From NCBI GenBank assembly GCA_009823395.1, contig CM020507.1, positions 4,380,001 to 4,444,000 on the forward strand: DNA of 64,000 nucleotides, read 5' to 3'. The notes beneath the pieces were generated by a model. The model had not been told where the DNA came from. It saw only the letters and a list, made by a program, of their open reading frames with translations, and ran no database searches. This DNA is from Thamnaconus septentrionalis (taxonomy: Eukaryota; Chordata; Actinopteri; Tetraodontiformes; Monacanthidae). Of the stretch, positions 47,326 to 58,239 are shown piece by piece (the stretch's first letter is position 1; each line of letters begins with the position of its first letter). The translations under genes were made by a program, and so were the position numbers.

Positions 47326-47497
47326 TTACTGCACTGAAATGCCACCGTGTTGGCCGGGTTATTCGGCTGACACGCCGGTGCACTCAGGCCTCATTAAAGC
47401 CGGCAGCTCAGGGCTGTAACTCCTCCCCCTCTGACCTCCCGTCTCACCGTCTCACCCCTCCACCGTCTCACCCCTCCGCCTTTTCTGTCTCGGCCAG

Positions 47498-47644
47498 CCT
47501 GCGACAGCCAGTGTCTGACCTGCGACACGGCGGCGACGTGCACGGCGTGCCGCGACCCCACCAGGGTGCTGCTCTTCGGGGAGTGCCAGTACGACGCCTG
47601 CGCTCATCAGTACTACCTCAACACCACCACCAGGGTCTGCAGAG
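47498..47644 (+). CDS. fras1: fras1 exon 16 of window: furin-like repeat FU11 (altered spacing)
   Basis: Encodes 49 codons, phase 1-1: PCDSQCLTCDTAATCTACRD, GECQYDAC, VCR, with eight cysteines. Cysteines 6 and 7 are separated by four residues (CQYDAC), whereas all 13 other FU modules in this window have three. The frame is certain, so this is a real one-residue insertion. An N-glycosylation sequon lies in YYLNTTTR. Acceptor is TCTCGGCCAG and donor GTACAT, a weak donor. Confidence 0.95.
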
Positions 47645-48965
47645 GTACATGGCCTTCATAATGAGGCGGGGGCGTGTCCCTGCCCTCCGTCGTCTGCAGT
47701 CATCTCTCCATCCAGGTTGCATGTGGCCGCGTTGAGCGTATTGTCTGCGGGGCCACATTTTTCAAATTATATTTTTATTTTTTACAGAAGCGCATTGCAT
47801 TCAATGGATTAAAAGAATCACACACACACACACACCTTATTTTGAAATCGTAATTATGAGAAGAGATCTCGTAATTATGAGATAAAATAAAGAAAAATGG
47901 AACATCTGTAAATCCTTTCTAATCAGTGGGAAATGATGGCGCTGTCGCAGTTAATCTGCTATTACTACCTTCTTGGTTTAAAACTGAGCATGGTATTAAT
48001 ATTAGTGTGTCAACACTTCCATAATTTCTTTTTATTATTATTCATATCTATTTTTTTTACACTATTTTCAGCTAATGTACTCATTTCTAATAATTCCTGT
48101 GTGCAGGGAGGTCGATAAATGAGCCTCAGAGGATGTGATGTTCCATCCTCAGCCTGAATAACCCTATTTTCTAAGCTAATCAAATATTCACCTATTTTAT
48201 CAGCCGCTAAGCGACGCAGCCCGCTTCCTGTCAGACCCAATCTGGCTGCGTCTTCACTGGCAACGACCAAACAAGATGTGTGAGGAAAAACGTTTGGGTT
48301 TTTCTTTCTCAAAGGACGCTGGAATAGACAGAGTCTGAGGCCGTTAATGTCAGCAGCACTTAACCAGGCTTTTCACGCTGTCAAGGCGCGGACGCCCACC
48401 TCAATTTATATAAACTGGCCCGCCTCACTCTCAACAACACCTCGCTGATTTTTCCTGATCAGCACTTTGCCTCAATTTTCCAGGCATCGCCGGCCCGACG
48501 GAGCCGTCCCTCAATTAGAGCAGCGGCTCGGCCGAGTGCCACTAAAGAGACAGTTTGATGCTGCACAGCAGCTGGGTGCCCATGAAAACTAAAAGGCTTC
48601 TAATGTAGAACTTTTAAAGGTTAATGACTGGAATTTTTCTTTTTTTTTCCTTTTCAACTGGCCATGTCTGGCAGTTTTTCCTTGGTAGCAAAGGGAGGGT
48701 TAATTCAAATATTAGGAAAGCCGCAGTGAGATTTTCATATTTTCATATGGCAAACAAACAAACGGCTTAATTGCTCTTTATTGTGTTTATTTCCTCGGCC
48801 ATAATAAAGCAGCTACAGCAGGAAAAATAACAACACAAGTAGGCCTTAAAAATTAAGATAAATAAACAAACAAACAAATTTTTCTCTGCCCTCCCTTTTT
48901 AAACTACTGCTCTCTGTCACACACACACACACACCCACACACACTTGCTCTTGGTGTGTTTCCAG
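47645..48965 (+). other. fras1: intron 16
   Basis: The 1.3-kb intron has a short CA run at 47819-47835 and another CA run just before exon 17 (about 48918-48942). The part between 48100 and 48850 is free of simple repeats apart from short A/T runs. No exon seen. Confidence 0.85.
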
Positions 48966-49106
48966 AGTGCGACTGGAGCTGCAACGCCTGTAAAGGCCCT
49001 CTGAGGACTGACTGCCTGCTCTGCATGGACGGCTACGTGCTGCAGGATGGAGTGTGCACCCAGAGCTGCTCCCCCGGCTCCTACCAGGACGCTGACAAAT
49101 GCCTCG
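48966..49106 (+). CDS. fras1: fras1 exon 17 of window: furin-like repeat FU12
   Basis: Encodes 47 codons, phase 1-1: ECDWSCNACKGPLRTDCLLC, GVCTQSC, KCL, eight cysteines with the same spacing as FU5 and FU7. The acceptor is GTGTGTTTCCAG with a CA run just before it, giving a weak pyrimidine tract. The donor is GTCAGT. Confidence 0.95.
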
Positions 49107-49807
49107 GTCAGTGCACTCACAAGAAGTCCAAGAGCGATTGCACCGCAGAGGCAGCGACAGCGTTGCCCCGGAGTCAGAGAAAGAAAGAAAGAAAGAAAGA
49201 AAGAAAAAAAAAAGCAGAGCAGCTGGTGCGATTACTTCGATGTCAGTGTGACACGGCTGCTGGCTGAGATTTACGGAACACTGTCACTTTGTGACTCACT
49301 AAATCAGCGTGCATTGTGGGAGGTGGAGTCAAGTAAAGCAGCGTAGACTTTAGTTTTTAACTGTAGACCTTTTTCTGTCCCTTCGGGGCTGCCTGAGACG
49401 ACAGGGCAGGTCAGACTGACACCAAACAGCCCTCTGTGCACCACTTGACCAGAGGCTGTTCCCCTTTTTACCTGGAAACTAACTGTTCCTTCTTGGTTCG
49501 CTGCTACACATTACTGCGCCCATTTCCAAGTTGCCTTCCAGAAACATTTGCTCTCTTTTCCTTCTTCCTTCTTTTATTGAAACAGTGAATCAGCTTAAAG
49601 GCAGTCGATAGGCGACTCCTCCCCAAGTCTTTTATCGCGCCTAAATAATACAGCAGCGGTATACTGCGGTGCGGTAACACAGAATATGCATCAGATAGTG
49701 GTACAACTTCCACATTTCCTCAGCAGAGCCTTGTAAACGCCGCAGGAGTCCTGTTCTCCCACCAAGTGTTTCTCACTCTGTTCCTCTTTTTTCCCTCCTT
49801 CCTTCAG
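49107..49807 (+). other. fras1: intron 17
   Basis: This 0.7-kb intron has a (GAAA)n tract at 49179-49215 and nothing else that I can name. Its 3' end is CT-rich. Confidence 0.88.
49179..49215. repeat. (GAAA)n microsatellite
   Basis: Seven GAAA-type units ending in an A run, 75 bp after exon 17. Confidence 0.93.
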
Positions 49808-49948
49808 GCTGCGACGATCACTGCGTGCAGTGCGACGGTCCCGGCCGCTGCCGACGGTGCCGGCAGCCCTACGCCACCCTGCAGGGCCAGTGTGTGCTGG
49901 ACTGTGGCAGGAACTACTTCCTGGATGCCTCCTTGCAAGTCTGCAAAC
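49808..49948 (+). CDS. fras1: fras1 exon 18 of window: furin-like repeat FU13
   Basis: Encodes 47 codons, phase 1-1: GCDDHCVQCDGPGRCRRC, GQCVLDC, VCK, eight cysteines. Spacing 3-2-5-2-10-3-12 is identical to FU14, and both share CDGxGRC, so FU13 and FU14 are probably a late tandem duplication. Acceptor follows TTCCCTCCTTCCTTCAG; donor is GTAAGG. A hAT-like MITE begins 85 bp downstream. Confidence 0.96.
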
Positions 49949-50414
49949 GTAAGGGAAATAAAAGAACGAGCCACCATCAGGAAGTTTTTTCAAAGTTTGG
50001 CTTGACGAACTGGAATCTGGAATTAAATAGACCAGGGATGGGCAAACTTTTTGACTGGTGGGCCACAATTGGTTCTTAAACTTGACAGAGGGGCTTATAC
50101 ATATGTATGAGGGATATGTAAAAAAACAAAAAAAACAAATCATGTAGCTTCAATGTCGGTTGAAAATGAACAGAGGCAAAGTTTCAACAAAATCAGTGTC
50201 TTTGAAGCCCCTCTAGCTTTTTATTGAAATGAGTCTTAAAACACTGAAAAAAAGATAAAATACTGCTATTTTATGACTTTCTTCTTATTAATATCATTTC
50301 TCCAAAAGCTTAGTGGGACACATACGGCCCCCGGGGCCGCAGTTTGCCCATGCCGGATAGACGCAGGTACAGTTCATGTCAGTGGCCTCTGAGCTTCTCC
50401 TCCGCCTCCCTCAG
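49949..50414 (+). other. fras1: intron 18
   Basis: The intron is 466 bp, of which about 322 bp are a hAT-like MITE (50033-50354). Without the insertion the intron would be about 140 bp. Confidence 0.88.
50033..50354. mobile_element. hAT-like MITE, copy 2
   Basis: It starts CAGGGATGGGCAAACTTTTT and ends GCCGCAGTTTGCCCATGCC, inverted relative to each other. The left flank AAATAGAC and right flank GGATAGAC share ATAGAC, matching 6 of 8 bases, as for an 8-bp hAT target duplication. It shares GACTGGTGGGGCCACAATGG-type sequence and the TACGGCCCC end with the copy at 13941-14158 but keeps about 100 bp more of the interior. It cannot encode a transposase. Confidence 0.82.
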
Positions 50415-50555
50415 CTTGCTCCACCGACTGCGTGCTGTGTGACGGGGTGGGCCGCTGCACCGCCTGCCGTGACCCCACCTACCTGCTGGACGGATACTGC
50501 ACGCCCAGCTGCGGCCACGGCTACTACGCCGACCACAAGACCAGAACCTGCCATG
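50415..50555 (+). CDS. fras1: fras1 exon 19 of window: furin-like repeat FU14
   Basis: Encodes 47 codons, phase 1-1: PCSTDCVLCDGVGRCTAC, GYCTPSC, TCH, eight cysteines. This is the last module of the FU array; FRAS1 is known to have 14, and 14 are found here. The acceptor CTCCGCCTCCCTCAG lies 60 bp after the MITE end. The donor is GTAATT, which departs from consensus at +5. The final codon is completed by exon 20 as valine, linking FU to CSPG. Confidence 0.96.
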
Positions 50556-52018
50556 GTAATTACTTGAAAAAACAAAAACAAAAAAAAAAATCCTCCGCCA
50601 GTGCGTTTAAATGACTCGGACGTAATGAAGAGATCTGCGGCTGATTTGTCCGCCAGCCTCAGCAAACCACCGGCAGGGATGGACGAGTCGTTAAACTTTA
50701 ACGTCCATCTTTTGGTGCAGCTCGTTAAAAGAAATAAATAAATGTGTGAGTGTTTGTGGCCGCCTTAATTGCTTCTGCTGCACGGCTGGCCGCTTGAAGC
50801 TCATCTGCAGGAAATCGCCGCGACAGAGCCGGACTCTGTTTTTATTCCTTGCTGGCCGCGCTGTCGCTTTAATATTGTGTCGTTGAGTTTTTGCAGCCGG
50901 CTCCTAAATTACAGCAGATGCGTTTACGTCGCGTCTCGTTCCGCTCTGCGCATGTCTCTACCAGAGAGGGCGCCAAATCCCAAAGTCATGCAACGAATTG
51001 GACGCCATTGGACAGAAATGACAAAAGGCAAAAGCAGGAAGTAGATCATTTCTTCACAGCACCTCCAGGCTACGAAGCGGTTTGGTTGGCTGGAGGTTCT
51101 GCTTCGCTGGCGGAGTGAACGGTAAACACTAACTGGCCGATATGATTCGCTTCTCCATGGCCATAAACTAATTAGTCCTCCTGAACACTCTGCTCTGTGT
51201 GCAGACTCGGCCCATTAGAGGAGTTTTGTACTTTGATTTTGCAGCGTTTACGCTCAAACATTCTCCGTCGCCCTGCAGGCGCCCAGGCCCAGGGCTTTTT
51301 TCGGAGCCGACTGACTGAGATAATTTGCGAGATGTGACAACCAGCGGCTCTACGTGGAAATCACCAGCCCTTCGAACATTATCAATGCTTTATTTTTGGC
51401 AGACTAATGAACGGCTCCCAGCCTCTGGGCTTCCACTAAGCCACAAGTTAATCAAGTGAAGACGCAGGCTGTAGAGAGTTTTTTTTTTTAATACTACTAT
51501 TGTTATCTTTTCAACTTTTTCTTCCTCCTTCATTTTTCCCAGCAAAGACAAAAAAGTTCAACAACCAGCTCCTTAAAATCTAAACTTGCGGACTTAATTG
51601 CCTGGCCAAAAGTGATATTTGGAGGTGCCTGGTGTCATCATTAAATTCTAATCCACCCATCTTTAAAGAAGTTTCCTATTAAAAAGGCAGGGCCAATTAC
51701 AGCCAACTTGAAAAATGCCAAGCTGAGTCTGAACCCTTTCCTCATTAGCTCCATGCACACATGGACAGAAGCACTTACTGTTTCCATTTCACACCTTCGT
51801 CTCATCTGCCAGAGCGAAAAATGCCTGTGATATCGTCCAGTTTGAGTCGTGAGGCATCAGACAAGCAACTCTCCCCTCTGTATTCAGTCACGTGACTGTT
51901 CCTCAAAGGCCCAGTGGGTGAAATTCACTTTACTTACTTATTTGAGGAACCTTTGAGGAACCACAGGGACTTCCTCATAGTTTCACAACCTCATATCGTC
52001 TCCTTTGTTTCTCCCCAG
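50556..52018 (+). other. fras1: intron 19
   Basis: This 1.5-kb intron marks the junction of FU and CSPG blocks. It has almost no microsatellites, and from about 51130 to 51900 has balanced, non-repetitive sequence with several ATTA/TAAT cores. No exon seen. Confidence 0.85.
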
Positions 52019-52289
52019 TCAACAGCCACCCACCCGTCCTGCACGTCAACGGCTCTCTGCTGGTTCCCATCGCTGGTTCTGCGGCGCTGCCCGACACGCT
52101 GCTGCAGGTGAAAGACCCCGACAGCCCGCCGGAGCGCCTCACCTTCCACCTGGTCCAGAGCCCCACCAACGGACGGCTGCTGCTCCTCAGAGGGCAGGAA
52201 GGTCGGGAACTGACGGCGGACGACACCTTCACCTGGGCGGAGCTTAGAAGCGGTCGGGTTCGACTGAGGCACCAAAAAGACAAGCCCAG
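52019..52289 (+). CDS. fras1: fras1 exon 20 of window: first CSPG repeat, N-terminal part
   Basis: Encodes 90 residues, phase 1-2 (271 bp). It begins VNSHPPVLHVNGSLLVPIAG and carries the CSPG/NG2 repeat motifs LLQVKDPDSPPERLTFHL, PTNGRLLLL and FTWAELRSGRVRLRH. CSPG repeats have a cadherin-like fold; in the Fras/Frem family there are 12 per protein, forming the central stalk. A sequon NGS is present. The acceptor is TCTCCCCAG and the donor GTCAGT. The repeat is finished by exon 21. Confidence 0.95.
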
Positions 52290-54045
52290 GTCAGTGTCAT
52301 GTTTTCAAAAAGTGGGAAAAAATTCCCTGCATTTTCTGTCAAACAACCTTCACGCTCCAATTTTTCCAATAGCTGCTGTGAAATTGAGTATTAGAATATC
52401 TCTGTGGATGGGGTTGGTGGGTGGAGATGGTTGTGGCGGGCTCGGGGGAGGGTGCACCTCGGTGGTAAATGTCAGATTTTGGTGTCGGCTCCTCCACATT
52501 AGTCCTCTCACAGTTGCCATTTTCCGCTGACATACAACAGTGGCACGGTTAAAAAATCCATTATTCAGCAGGCAGGGGGCGTGATTTCTTCACCCACAGG
52601 AGCAGGAAGTAACGTGGAAAAATAAGCAGCGGCGGTGCATCTTTAATGCAGCGCTGCGGGAGTTCGTCTCCCCGGCGGAGCCGCGCTGCTCTCCGCTGTC
52701 GCTGTGCTTTCATGAGTAAATAACTGGAAATAACCAACTCATTTTTTAAAATACTGTTTAAATCTGCAATTTTTTTTTTTTTTTAAAAAAAAGTATTTCG
52801 TTACATTGATAAACATTTGACTATTGCAAGTTAAAACACTCTCTGAAACTAACAGGAGTCGCGGCCATCTGCACCTCAACCCATGTCTGCTGAAGGCCCA
52901 CGTGTGCAGTTTTAACATCAACCAATCTGCATCACGTTATGTTGCTCATCACACTCACAGCGTTTACCTGTGTCTCAATTACGAAAACAATGCTTCGGGG
53001 CTCAGACAATTAAAAATTAGACTGCCGCACTCGGAATTCCGCCCCGGCAATGCAGGATGTTTTTATCACAGCGGAGGTTTGGGCGACAGGCGGGAAGAGA
53101 CGTTCCAGTGTGTTGTTCCCGCCACCTCATCTTAGCTTCAAGCTAGCGTAAAACTCAGACAATATACTAAAATAATAATGAGAAAAGTTATAATTAGCGG
53201 GTAAAGATGCAGATTAAGATTGCATGAGTGCTTACAGATGATTAAAGTTTTTTTTAAGCTTTAAGATTCCGCTCACCTGTGCAGTCGGGCCAGGTTAGCG
53301 GCTCAAGGCCTGAGTGGTGCAGCTTTTGCGTGGAGCTCAGATCCAAGTGTGCAGGTTTATTCCCGGGCTTCTTGCTGCCGTGAGACAGACAAAGCAGTCT
53401 AAGCAGTCTTGGCAGCAGTTTCCAGGCAGATTAGCTGGGAGGGGCTCCAACAAGGTGACACAGGTCCTGGTGAAAGACACAACCCTGGTTCTCATTAGTT
53501 TGGTCATTCAGGTTAATGCAGCGTGGCCTCAACATGCCGAGATAGTGGTGAAAATACTGAGGATTGAAGGAGTCAGAGTGTCGCTGGGTCTTCCTATTTA
53601 AAATCACTCTGTGTTTATCATCTCATGCTGCATGCAGGGAGGAGGCAGGACGAGATGAGCTGTCTGCTCAGCCTGTTCTTGGAAGAGATGTTTGCAGCGT
53701 CTCATCGAGCTGCTCTTTATCAGTTGTTTATTTCACGTCTGGGTGAGGAGTTCATTTCCATTAACCTACACGTGGGGCCCAACATCCGTTTCACACGTTT
53801 TTACAGATTGAGGCCAAATTGAAATTGTCGCTGCGGCGACCCGGCGTTTATATCAGACGCCAGCGATCAGAGAGGCGTTGGATGGAACACACGCTGCCTT
53901 TTAAAAAGCTCACACGCTTTTTTTTTTTTTTTTTTTTTCATTTCAACATCAGCAGCGTGTTTGGGTTGCTGCCTGGACTGGAAGCCACACTCGCATCAGT
54001 CACTCCTGACCCAAATGGGTGTTGGCCCTGAAATGGTGGCCTGGT

Positions 54046-54077
54046 GACCTCAGTTCGCCATTCAGCGAACTGAGGTC
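54046..54077. repeat. perfect inverted repeat, 13-bp arms
   Basis: GACCTCAGTTCGC, six bases (CATTCA), then the exact reverse complement GCGAACTGAGGTC. There are no mismatches. Confidence 0.96.
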
Positions 54078-54741
54078 CGCTGCTCAGCTTTGGCCCATTA
54101 GATTAATGAACGCAGCCAAAGTATAAGAGCCGAAATAGGATTAATCTGCATATTACGGCTTTATTTTCCCAAATGATGCCCAATGTGCTGCTTGGAGGAC
54201 TGCAGCCACACGGCCAAAACAAACACAGTCAGGTCCAGCAGCAAGAACAAGACAAGGCTTGTGTTTTAAAAAGGAATTTTGTTTTCTTAAATTCAAATTG
54301 AGAGGAAGCTCCATTTGTTTCTTTTTTTAAATTTATCTCCACAATCTCATTCTGTTCCTCATATGCTGTCTGATATTTTTTGCCTTTATTGCTGCAATTC
54401 TAATAATTGTATTTACACACGTTAAAGCGTGTGGATGAGAAGCTGGCTGCTTTACCTCAAGGCGACTCTACGCAGCTCCGTCCTTGACCTGCTGCAACAT
54501 CGATAAACACACTCACAGCTCAGGACATGTTTCCTTATTGTATCTCCAGCAAAAAAAACAACAACACTTGGTTACATAACCGAAATCCTCAATTCAAAAT
54601 AAAGACTTGAAGAGGCTTCTGCAAATATTGTTTCTTCTTTTTTTGTGGTAAGGAGAATCACAAAAATAATAAATAATACATTTCAATGGCTGCTTGGGGA
54701 TGTTTGAGAGGCGCTGCACAAATATGAAAGATTCTATTTGA

Positions 54742-54744
54742 AAA

Positions 54745-54787
<43 letters not shown>

Positions 54788-54788
54788 A
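54742..54788. repeat. (AAAT)n microsatellite
   Basis: About twelve AAAT units in intron 20. Confidence 0.95.
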
Positions 54789-55312
54789 GCACAGCTGCAG
54801 GAAGGTGAGTGGGAACTCTGTGTGCTGCCTGAGTGTCCTTGAGGCAACAAACACTCAGACTGCAGCTGATAGAAAGCAGCCAGCAATTATACAGACAGAC
54901 GGCCAGCTGTGGGCTTTTAGTTCCATATTATGCCTGACAACAATTTCATGGACTTAAGGTTGTTTTTATTGATGCCGTTTGGCTGAAAGTACGAACATTT
55001 AGTCAACCAGTAAATTATGATTTATTTATTTATCTATTTATTTGTTTATTTATTCGTGTTGTTGGAGGCTGCAAAAGTTCATGTATTGATCCCCCACACA
55101 CACACACACACACTGAGTCTTAAATAAAGTTCTCATATAAAACTGCCTTCTGGCGATCAGGTTCAGCCTGGCAGCAGTCATTTCCCCTGAAAGCTCCCAG
55201 GCCAAGGTCACCTCAGGGTCACCTTAATGTCAAAGAGTCAAGTATGGAGACTGCTAATGGCTTTTCAAAGTCATTGTGTTGACGTCTCTCTCTCTCTCTC
55301 CTCTCCCTGCAG

Positions 55313-55397
55313 GACCGGCGAGTTCAGCGTGCGCGTCGCCGACCCTCAGCTCTTTTCTCAAGCGGCAACGGTTCGAGTCCAGGCCGTTTCCATGCAG
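55313..55397 (+). CDS. fras1: fras1 exon 21 of window: end of first CSPG repeat
   Basis: Encodes 28 residues plus one completing base (85 bp, phase 2-0): TGEFSVRVADPQLFSQAATV followed by RVQAVSMQ. The leading G completes an arginine codon split as AG|G. The sequence has the usual CSPG ending, in which a D-containing strand (VRVAD) is followed by a beta strand (VRVQAV). Acceptor CTCTCCCTGCAG follows a CT run; donor is GTAATG. The short exon is supported by frame on both sides and by the domain completing correctly. Confidence 0.92.
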
Positions 55398-56054
55398 GTA
55401 ATGTGGAGTAAATAGGAACAGTCGCAACAAACACTTCAGCTGCACCCCAAACCTTTGCCTGTATCTCCTCTTTGTGCAGCCTGCAGCCTCACATTATTTC
55501 ACTAGCAAGTTTTTAGACAACTAAGAACTGATTATAACAAATTGTGGACGGTGTTGTTCAGTTCAAACACATTCTCTTTGTCTTGTGGCTGAGCTCGTAC
55601 ACTGTCTGCTGATCAACTCACCTTCTCCCTGCTGTTTACAAACATCCCCAAATCCTAATCAGTACAAAGCACACAATACGCTTTGTTTGCCGTCGCATAG
55701 GGAGCCGAATCCAGACACAAGACACAAGAAAAAAGAAAACCAACACGGGCTCCAATTAATTACACAAAACAGAGAGCGTCTGATGATGGATTCACACTCT
55801 GAGAGGCAGCGCGCCGCTCGTCTCCTAAGATCTGATTTAGACAGCGCCTCTCTCCCTTTTGTTTTATTTGCTTTGTCACCGCCACCGATCTGCATTCCTC
55901 TCCCTGTTCCCCTCGGCGCCGCCGTTGGCCCGGCGAGTCGTGAAGCCTGAACGATGTTGACACAAATATGGAAAATAATGAGAAATACGGCGATCAGTGG
56001 CCCCCACCCTCTGATATGTTGCTGACAGACAGCTGGGTCAGTTCCCCTGATTGC

Positions 56055-56085
<31 letters not shown>

Positions 56086-56533
56086 GGAGATTGATGGACA
56101 CATACATGAAAGCCCGACTTTGCACAAAGTGACAAATGAGTAATGACGAACCGAACAGAATTAAGACTTTGTCTAATGCATAAATTAGCATCACATTTAT
56201 ATAAAAGGGGGTCTATAAATATTTTGAAGCTAAATGTCATTTTTTACAACAGCATTAACTTTATTAACCGGAATAATTAATCGCTAGTATGACATCTACG
56301 ATGTGCAAATCTGCAGTAATTTTCCGGATCCTGAGCAGCGTTCGGCAGTCATGAGGTTTTATTTCCTAGAAGGTGGATTATAAACATGTTATTAATTAGC
56401 ATTGGATTAGCATGATTAGCCTTGGATTAGCCGTTGTTGGCTACTTTGGAAGGCAGCGATTCTGGACCCACTTGTCCACCAGTTTTCCTCCAAGTTTACG
56501 AGCAGCAGAGAGAAGGTCCTGCAGGGCTTCTGA

Positions 56534-56534
<1 letters not shown>

Positions 56535-56573
<39 letters not shown>
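56535..56573. repeat. (CTG)n triplet repeat
   Basis: Thirteen perfect CTG units in intron 21. Confidence 0.96.
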
Positions 56574-56574
<1 letters not shown>

Positions 56575-57120
56575 GTGAAGCGACTCATATGAGTGTCACT
56601 GAGACAAACCTCAGTCACTGAAAATACTCATCAACCTGCTCATCAATGGCGTTGTGGTTTGTTTTCCCAACATTTACCAAAGCCTTCAAGCAGCTCGTGG
56701 CCAGAACTCCACCAAGAACTTTAATCTCTTGTTTCCAGGTTGTTTGGTTTCCAGAAGGGGAATTAGTATTTGACATGCTGGGGAATTCATTTACACCTCC
56801 TCAAACTTCAAGGCGGCACTTCCACAGAACATGGCACAGGTGTTTAAAAATCAGTCGCATCGTGACTTGAACTGAAGAGACGCGTTGCCTTGTTGTTGCC
56901 TTGTAGTTGCCTTGTAGCGCAGGTTTTTGTTTTTGGTTATTTTTCCGGGGGTGGATTTTTTTTTTTCTTCGTAGGGGGTTTTCAGGATGGCACATCAAAA
57001 CAAGTCTTGCATCACGGTGCTGGATTTATTATTTTTTTCCTACAAAAAAATTTGTAGAAATTCTTGACTGGAAGTAAAGGCTCATAAACACCTCAGCATC
57101 AAGGAGGAAAAACACTGACT

Positions 57121-57147
57121 CACACACACACACACACACACACACAC
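57121..57147. repeat. (CA)n microsatellite
   Basis: About 27 bp of CA repeat. Confidence 0.95.
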
Positions 57148-58159
57148 GCAGTGTGAGTCTCAGATGGCCTCCTCTCCCATCGCTCCACATCAAAACACAT
57201 CACACAGGTTGATGTCATCCAAAGCGCTCTTTTTAGTTGTGGCTTGTGCGGCAACAATCGACTCCTGTTGTTCCATTTGTTGTCCGCTGCTTTGTTTGTC
57301 TTGTCTAGTGGTGTGAAAGGCGAAGCCACCACTGGTTGGTTCCATTTTCATTTTTGCAGTTTGGTTTTTGGACCAGGTTAAGTGCTCTGAGCTGAAGGGG
57401 TTTTTTTTTAGTTCTCTGTAGACATTTTTTTTTGTTTTTTTGTTGTTGTTCAAAAAAATCTCTTGCCCTGCCGCGATGATGAGCTCCTGCAGATCGTGGC
57501 GCTTGCGCTGCGTTCCTCAGTATGATTACTGCTTCACACAGAGACCAGAGGAGCAGAGCTGTGGATAAAAGTCTCAGAGAAAACCAAAGGGGAGGAGAGG
57601 CGAGGCAGGAATAGTTTCCTCCTCATCCCTCTGAGCAGCGTTCAGCTGGAGAGCAGCAGGAAAAACAAAACAAGACAAATAATGGAAAAAAAAAACTCAA
57701 CAACTTTAGAAGCAAGGCAAAGATTTTTTTTTCCTCACTACTTCCTGTTTAAGCACGCCGGAGCTCCACAGGCCCCGTGGGTGATGACAAAACCCCCCTC
57801 CCCCTCACACTAAGGTGAGAGCTGCAGGTTAATCCTCCTACCTGAGGTTCTTTTTATTATTATTATTATTATTGTTTTTTTGTCTTTTTGCCTGGAGGGG
57901 AGAGATTTTTTGGTGGTTGCACTTAGTGAGGCAGCAGGTCCTGGCACGATCTGAAAGAACAACAACAACACACACACACGCACACACGCACGCACGCACG
58001 TCATCGTCAGCGCCTCCTCCTGCAGAGTGCAGCACGAGTGATGACAAAGGCTTTAAGGTGGGAGCCCAGTTCACTCTGCAAGGCTTTCTCTACTTTAATC
58101 TCCCCAACGTCTTAAAATCTGTCAGCGTGAGCTACCGGGAGCTCTGAGTATTAAACTCA

Positions 58160-58166
58160 GGTGCGC

Positions 58167-58237
<71 letters not shown>
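58160..58237. repeat. (GT)n microsatellite, longest in window
   Basis: About 78 bp of GT repeat with two or three CG steps at the 5' end. It is the longest dinucleotide array seen here. Confidence 0.97.

Positions 58238-58239
<2 letters not shown>

Larger units (their letters stand above)
46272..47497 (+). other. fras1: intron 15
   Basis: This intron of 1.2 kb holds copy D of the CRE-palindrome family in reverse (46920-47130) and a G-rich 47-bp duplication (47231-47325) before a CT-rich acceptor. Confidence 0.85.
52290..55312 (+). other. fras1: intron 20
   Basis: The intron is 3.0 kb. It has poly(T) near 52770 and 53920-53938, a perfect hairpin at 54046-54077, (AAAT)n at 54742-54788 and a short (CA)n near 55096-55112. 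No exon seen. Confidence 0.83.
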
